In this document: one piece after another, positions 60,548-64,000 of the stretch
How the letters are laid out: each line of letters opens with the position of its first letter
How positions within the stretch are numbered: the stretch's first letter is position 1
From: Agromyces sp. Marseille-P2726
GTDB lineage: Bacteria > Actinomycetota > Actinomycetes > Actinomycetales > Microbacteriaceae
Reading direction: 5' to 3'
Assembly: GCF_902809835.1 (NCBI RefSeq)
Contig: NZ_CADDWM010000015.1
Span: forward strand, 744,001 to 808,000
DNA: 64,000 nt
Translations under genes and position numbers: made by a program
The notes under the pieces: generated by a model
What the model was told of the DNA's origin: nothing
The model's input: only the letters and a program-made list of their open reading frames with translations
Database searches by the model: none

Positions 60548-60978
60548 GACTTCGGGGCCACGGTGTAGGTGACCGCGTTGCCGTCGCCCGCGAGGAAGAC
60601 GACGTATTCGCTGTCGGAGTAGGCGGCGACCGTCCCGACCGGGCCGGTCGCGCTCCGATCCTCCGAGAAGCCGGCGCCCTCGAGGGCGGTCACGGCGTCG
60701 GCCACGCCGTCGGCGGCGGACGAGGAGATGATGACCACCCACCCCTCTTCGCCACCCGCTCCGGCCGCGAAGGTGACGTCGCCGTCGATGAGCGGCACCG
60801 ACTCGGGGAAGTTGCTCGGCAGCTCGCCGTCGAGGTTCACCTCGCCACCCGTCTGGCTCTCGATGGCCTCCTCCACCTCTCGGTTCACGGCGTCGAAGGG
60901 ATTGCAGCCCGAGAGCAGCAGGGTCGCGAGCCCGGCGATGGCAGCGGCAGCGGCGGCGCGACCGGTGATGGTGGGCAT
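60544..60978 (-). CDS. Small putative lipoprotein
   Basis: A 144-aa protein with a lipobox (LATLLLSGCNPFD). The mature part (about 120 aa) has alternating beta and Gly/Ala-rich segments. I recognise no family. ATG 60978 is preceded by GAGGAG at an 8-base spacing. It is first in a pair with the coupled membrane protein. Confidence 0.75.
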   Translation of the reverse strand: MPTITGRAAAAAAIAGLATLLLSGCNPFDAVNREVEEAIESQTGGEVNLDGELPSNFPESVPLIDGDVTFAAGAGGEEGWVVIISSSAADGVADAVTALEGAGFSEDRSATGPVGTVAAYSDSEYVVFLAGDGNAVTYTVAPKS

Positions 60979-61080
60979 GGGAAGGCTCCTCGGTGGATCG
61001 GCAGGAGGCGGGGCGACACGAGCGTCTGCGGCATCCGCCCGCTCGGAGTCTACTCGGCGGTGCCGGCGACGGACATGCCG

Positions 61081-61086
61081 TAGCGT
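61081..61086 (+). promoter_or_regulatory. -10 box (TAGCGT) for the enoyl-CoA hydratase gene
   Basis: TAGCGT lies 34 bases before ATG 61121, with GGAAGGG between. Confidence 0.42.
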
Positions 61087-61120
61087 GGAGCCGACCGCGA
61101 GGGCCGAACGGAAGGGATCG

Positions 61121-61942
61121 ATGAGGATGTCGGATGCCGAGACCGCTGACCAGCACGAGGACGCCGCCGTTCGCGTGGAGCGCGACGGCCGGGTCGCGAT
61201 CGTCACCATCGATCGCCCGGCATCGCTGAACGCCCTCTCGGTGGGGGTGCTCACCGAGCTCGAGCGTTCGTTCGCGCGGTTGGCCGACGACCTGCAGGGC
61301 GCGCGCGGCGTCCTGCTCGTGGGCGCGGGCGGCAGGGCGTTCATCGCCGGGGCCGACATCCGGGGCCTGGCCTCGCGCACCTCCGACGAGGCGACCGAGG
61401 TGGCCGAGCTCGGGCATCGGGTGGCTGCGGCGATCGAGGCGCTGCCGGCGCCGGTGATCGCATGCGTCGACGGCTTCGCACTCGGGGGCGGGCTCGAGAT
61501 GGCGCTGGCGTGCGACCTCATCTACGCGACGGATGCCTCGAGCTTCGGCCAGCCCGAGGTGAAGCTGGGTCTGATCCCCGGGTTCGGGGGTACCGTGAGG
61601 CTCCCCCGCGCCATCGGCGCAGCCCGGGCGAAGGAGCTGATCTACTCCGGCCGGCGCATCGAAATCGACGAGGCCGTCGCGTGGGGGCTGGTCGCGCGGC
61701 GATTCGATGACCGCGATGCGCTGCTCGCGGGTGCCCGAGAGACGATCGAGGCGATCGCCATGAACTCCCCGTCGGCGGTGGGCCTCGCCAAGCGGGTGCT
61801 CGTTTCGGCGGCAGGGCAGCCGACTGAGGTCGCGTCGCGCCTCGAGATCGAGGGGTTCGAAGACGCGTTCAGCACCGACGACAAGCACGAGGGCGTGACG
61901 GCGTTCCTCGAGAAGCGGGAGCCCAGGTTCAGCAGAAGCTGA
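61121..61942 (+). CDS. Enoyl-CoA hydratase/isomerase family protein
   Basis: A 273-aa crotonase-fold enzyme. The oxyanion hole is formed by AFIAGADIRGL and GFALGGGLEMALACD. The two catalytic glutamates are present in GGGLEMAL and GQPEVKLGLIPGFGGT, so hydratase activity is likely. It probably acts in fatty acid or amino acid breakdown. ATG 61121 is chosen over ATG 61127 for its ribosome binding site spacing. Confidence 0.9.
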   Translation: MRMSDAETADQHEDAAVRVERDGRVAIVTIDRPASLNALSVGVLTELERSFARLADDLQGARGVLLVGAGGRAFIAGADIRGLASRTSDEATEVAELGHRVAAAIEALPAPVIACVDGFALGGGLEMALACDLIYATDASSFGQPEVKLGLIPGFGGTVRLPRAIGAARAKELIYSGRRIEIDEAVAWGLVARRFDDRDALLAGARETIEAIAMNSPSAVGLAKRVLVSAAGQPTEVASRLEIEGFEDAFSTDDKHEGVTAFLEKREPRFSRS

Positions 61943-61960
61943 GCCCGCGCCGAATCACTC

Positions 61961-61976
61961 GGCGCCGAGCGGCGCC
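61961..61976. terminator. Short hairpin between convergent genes
   Basis: GGCGCC-GAGC-GGCGCC can fold into a 6-bp stem with a 4-base loop. It lies between the enoyl-CoA hydratase and M23 genes and has no T-run. Confidence 0.4.
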
Positions 61977-61997
61977 CGTACGTGTCGAGCGTTCGCG

Positions 61998-62882
61998 TCA
62001 GCCGACGCGCGCCGACAGCCAGGCGAAGCCGTCGAACCGCACACCGTCGGCGCCGAACATCTCGAGGTGGAGGTGCGGGCCGGTCGACTGGCCGGTCGAG
62101 CCGACGAGGCCGAGCTGCTGACCGGCGGTCACCTGGTCGCCGACCGAGACCGCCAGCGAACCGTACTGCATGTGGGCGTAGGAGCTCGTGATGAGCTCGC
62201 CGTCGATGTTGTGCTGCACCTCGACGTTGACCCCGAGGCCGCCGCCGTTCTCGGTGGCGAGCACGACGACGCCGTCGGCGATCGACATGACCGGCGTGCC
62301 GTTGCCCGGGTTGAAGTCGATGCCGTCGTGGAACGTCGAGCAACCGCCACAGGGCGCCTCCCTGGGGCCGAAGCCCGATGCCCGCTTCTCCCACGAGACG
62401 ACGGGCCAGACGACGAGGCCCGACTTGACGACCGAGACGCTGCCGACGCCGGCAACCTCCGAGACGATCGGCGGCGGCGCCGCCTCGACCGAGTAACCCC
62501 CGGCCGAGAGCGTCTTCACCTCCGCCTCACCCGAGACGGCGAGGTGCTGCGGCTCGTACGAGATCGAGTCCTCGACCGGCGCGTACACGGAGGCTCGGGG
62601 CTCGGCCTCGTTCGCGGTGACCGCGAGGGCCGGCAGGCCGGTCGAGATCATCATCCCGCCGACGAAGGTCATCGCGAGCACCGAGAAGGCGGGGCGCGCC
62701 GAACCCGATCGACGGCGGGGATCCGCGGGCCGGGCCGACGCAGCGGTGGTCGACGGGGTCGCCGACGTCGATCCGAAGGTGCGAGGAGCTTTCCGGGTGC
62801 CGGAGGACTTGCGGGTCCGGCGGAGGCTGAAGCGGACAGGTGCTGGTGCGGCCGCACGGCGGCCATGCTGAGGGGAGGTCAT
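61998..62882 (-). CDS. M23-family peptidoglycan endopeptidase
   Basis: A 294-aa protein. A basic N-terminal stretch of about 60 residues is followed by a hydrophobic signal/anchor (AFSVLAMTFVGGMMISTGLPALA). The LytM domain (about 180-290) has zinc ligands in FHDGIDFNPGNG (His, Asp) and GPHLHLEMFG. It should cut peptide cross-links in peptidoglycan. No ribosome binding site precedes ATG 62882. A terminator-like hairpin and a direct-repeat motif lie in its upstream region. Confidence 0.9.
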   Translation of the reverse strand: MTSPQHGRRAAAPAPVRFSLRRTRKSSGTRKAPRTFGSTSATPSTTAASARPADPRRRSGSARPAFSVLAMTFVGGMMISTGLPALAVTANEAEPRASVYAPVEDSISYEPQHLAVSGEAEVKTLSAGGYSVEAAPPPIVSEVAGVGSVSVVKSGLVVWPVVSWEKRASGFGPREAPCGGCSTFHDGIDFNPGNGTPVMSIADGVVVLATENGGGLGVNVEVQHNIDGELITSSYAHMQYGSLAVSVGDQVTAGQQLGLVGSTGQSTGPHLHLEMFGADGVRFDGFAWLSARVG

Positions 62883-62914
62883 CGAGTGCGTTACGTGTCT
62901 GATTCGGGGGCGTG

Positions 62915-62940
62915 AAAAAATCCCGACCTACGTCCGGGAT
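62915..62940 (-). terminator. Rho-independent terminator just upstream of the M23 gene
   Basis: Minus-strand ATCCCGGAC-GTAG-GTCGGGAT followed by a run of T. It is about 170 bases after the typA stop and only about 33 bases before the M23 start, so it can end typA transcription or act as an attenuator in the M23 leader. Confidence 0.75.
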
Positions 62941-62984
62941 TCGGGCAATTCCGACAAACTACGCACCGAATCTGGGAGGAACCT

Positions 62985-63001
62985 CCGTTATCGAACCGTA
63001 A
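62985..63001 (-). promoter_or_regulatory. 11-bp-spaced direct repeat, response-regulator-type site candidate
   Basis: Minus-strand TTACGG-N5-TAACGG has an 11-bp period, the spacing typical of OmpR-family regulators such as MtrA, which controls cell-wall hydrolase genes. Two CCCAGATT copies (62969-62976 and 63000-63007) flank it, 31 bp apart. Confidence 0.4.
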
Positions 63002-63111
63002 TCTGGGAAACCCCCGAGAACGATGCGTTCGAATCGATATCCGCCCGGCTGCCCGAGCACCCGTCGCGCTGTCGCAGGGGCACGATCACGAGCAGCGCCG
63101 GAACGGCCTGG

Positions 63112-64000
63112 TCAGGCCTGTTTCTTGAGCCGGGAGGCGAGGCGCGCACGGGCCGTCTGGTCGAGCTCGACCTTGCGGATTCGCACCTTCTCGGGCGTCA
63201 CTTCGACGCACTCGTCTTCACGCGCGAATTCCAGGCATTCCTCCAGGGTGAGCTGCCGTGAGGGCGTCATCGACTCGAAGGTGTCCGCCGTGGAGGAGCG
63301 CATGTTCGTGAGCTTCTTCTCCTTGGTGATGTTCACGTCCATGTCGTCGCTGCGCGAGTTCTCGCCGATGACCATGCCCTCGTACACCTCCTCGGTGGGG
63401 TTCACGAAGAAGGTCATCCGCTCCTGCAGGGCGATGATCGCGAACGGGGTCACGACGCCTGCCCGGTCGGCGACGATCGAACCGTTGCTTCTCGTCGTGA
63501 TCGCGCCTGCCCACTCGCCGTAGCCGTGCGAGATCGCGTTCGCGATGCCGGTGCCACGCGTGATGGTGAGGAACTCGGTGCGGAACCCGATGAGGCCGCG
63601 GCTCGGCACGATGAACTCCATGCGCACCCACCCTGTGCCGTGGTTCGCCATGTTCTCCATGCGACCCTTACGGGCGGCGAGCAGCTGCGTGATCGCGCCG
63701 AGGTACTCCTCGGGAGCGTCGATCGTCAGGTGCTCGTACGGTTCGTGCACCTTGCCGTCGACCGTCTTCGTGACCACCTGCGGCTTGCCGACGGTGAGCT
63801 CGAATCCCTCTCGTCGCATCTGCTCGACGAGGATCGCGAGTGCCAGCTCACCGCGGCCCTGCACCTCCCAGGCGTCGGGGCGGCCGATGTCGACGACCTT
63901 CAGCGATACGTTGCCGACGAGCTCACGGTCGAGGCGGTCCTTCACCATGCGCGCGGTGAGCTTGTGCCCCTTGACCTTGCCGACGATGGGCGAGGTGTTG
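63112..64000 (-). CDS. typA: TypA/BipA translational GTPase, C-terminal part
   Basis: The right window edge cuts off the N-terminal GTPase domain. The visible ~296 residues begin NTSPIVGKVKGHKLTARMVK and include the EF-G-like domain V region (DAWEVQGRGELALAILVEQM) and the BipA-specific C-terminal domain (EFIVPSRGLIGFRTEFLTIT and RGTGIANAISHGYGEW). It binds ribosomes under stress and cold. It reads toward the M23 gene. Confidence 0.95.
   Translation of the reverse strand, partial: NTSPIVGKVKGHKLTARMVKDRLDRELVGNVSLKVVDIGRPDAWEVQGRGELALAILVEQMRREGFELTVGKPQVVTKTVDGKVHEPYEHLTIDAPEEYLGAITQLLAARKGRMENMANHGTGWVRMEFIVPSRGLIGFRTEFLTITRGTGIANAISHGYGEWAGAITTRSNGSIVADRAGVVTPFAIIALQERMTFFVNPTEEVYEGMVIGENSRSDDMDVNITKEKKLTNMRSSTADTFESMTPSRQLTLEECLEFAREDECVEVTPEKVRIRKVELDQTARARLASRLKKQA

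Noticed and set aside
62883..63100. ydaO-type c-di-AMP riboswitch before the M23 gene
   Set aside because: A CCCGAATCC string is present, but the other conserved blocks (for example GGGGTGAATC) are missing, so the known class is not supported.

Overview
The window is very GC-rich chromosomal DNA from an actinobacterium, most likely a member of the Microbacteriaceae (Agromyces/Microbacterium-like; the genus cannot be fixed from sequence alone). The signs are the gene families present (AdnAB, DUF2342, DUF3107, DUF3117, UPF0182, DapC/FdxA), frequent GTG starts, strong GC3 bias, and many genes that begin 6-7 bases after a TAnnnT -10 box, which is the leaderless-mRNA layout common in Actinobacteria. 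About 50 protein genes, one initiator tRNA and one decayed insertion sequence are packed tightly, with operon overlaps of 4-16 bases.

Layout. 0-11.5 kb: the start of a family-2 glycosyltransferase, an HtrA-type protease, a PLP aminotransferase, a nitrilase-family hydrolase, a large secreted HExxH peptidase, the RNA-polymerase recycling ATPase HelR behind a rifamycin-associated element (RAE), a GH3 beta-glycosidase and tRNA-fMet. 11.7-31.6 kb: a conserved actinobacterial block that, from memory, matches the gene order of M. tuberculosis Rv3193c-Rv3211: UPF0182, PDZ-Lon protease, DUF2342, a cyclodehydratase-like protein, UvrD2, NudC, a phosphotransferase-fold protein that has lost its catalytic residues, AdnB, AdnA, DUF3107, a ferritin-like protein and RhlE. 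31.7-36.7 kb: PHP phosphoesterase, EEP phosphatase, Xaa-Pro aminopeptidase and a secreted M1 peptidase. 36.8-64 kb: a second conserved block that reads like Rv1232c back to Rv1165: MgtE-like/CBS protein, DUF1003, Mrp, TatB, O-methyltransferase, DUF3117, DapE/DapD, citrate synthase, DapC, FdxA and TypA.

This second block is interrupted between mrp and tatB (about 40.5-49.7 kb). The interruption carries a lipoprotein, then a small accessory island (a fused IS30-HTH/MarR-type regulator, a divergent two-gene unit with palindromic operators and a beta-lactamase-fold hydrolase, and a dead IS481 transposase), and then a sphingosine-1-phosphate-lyase-like decarboxylase with an MFS/GPH transporter and a divergent aldehyde dehydrogenase with a tail.

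Functional themes are double-strand break repair (AdnAB, UvrD2), rescue of stalled RNA polymerase (HelR), the succinylase route to diaminopimelate/lysine (DapD, DapC, DapE), envelope proteolysis and export (HtrA, PDZ-Lon, TatB, M23), and several secreted peptidases. The items most worth following up are the pseudokinase in the AdnAB/UvrD2 neighbourhood, the RAE-helR unit with its apparent CTG start, the S1P-lyase/transporter/ALDH module, the divergent operator pair of the island, and a dispersed palindromic repeat that supplies stop codons to the genes around it.
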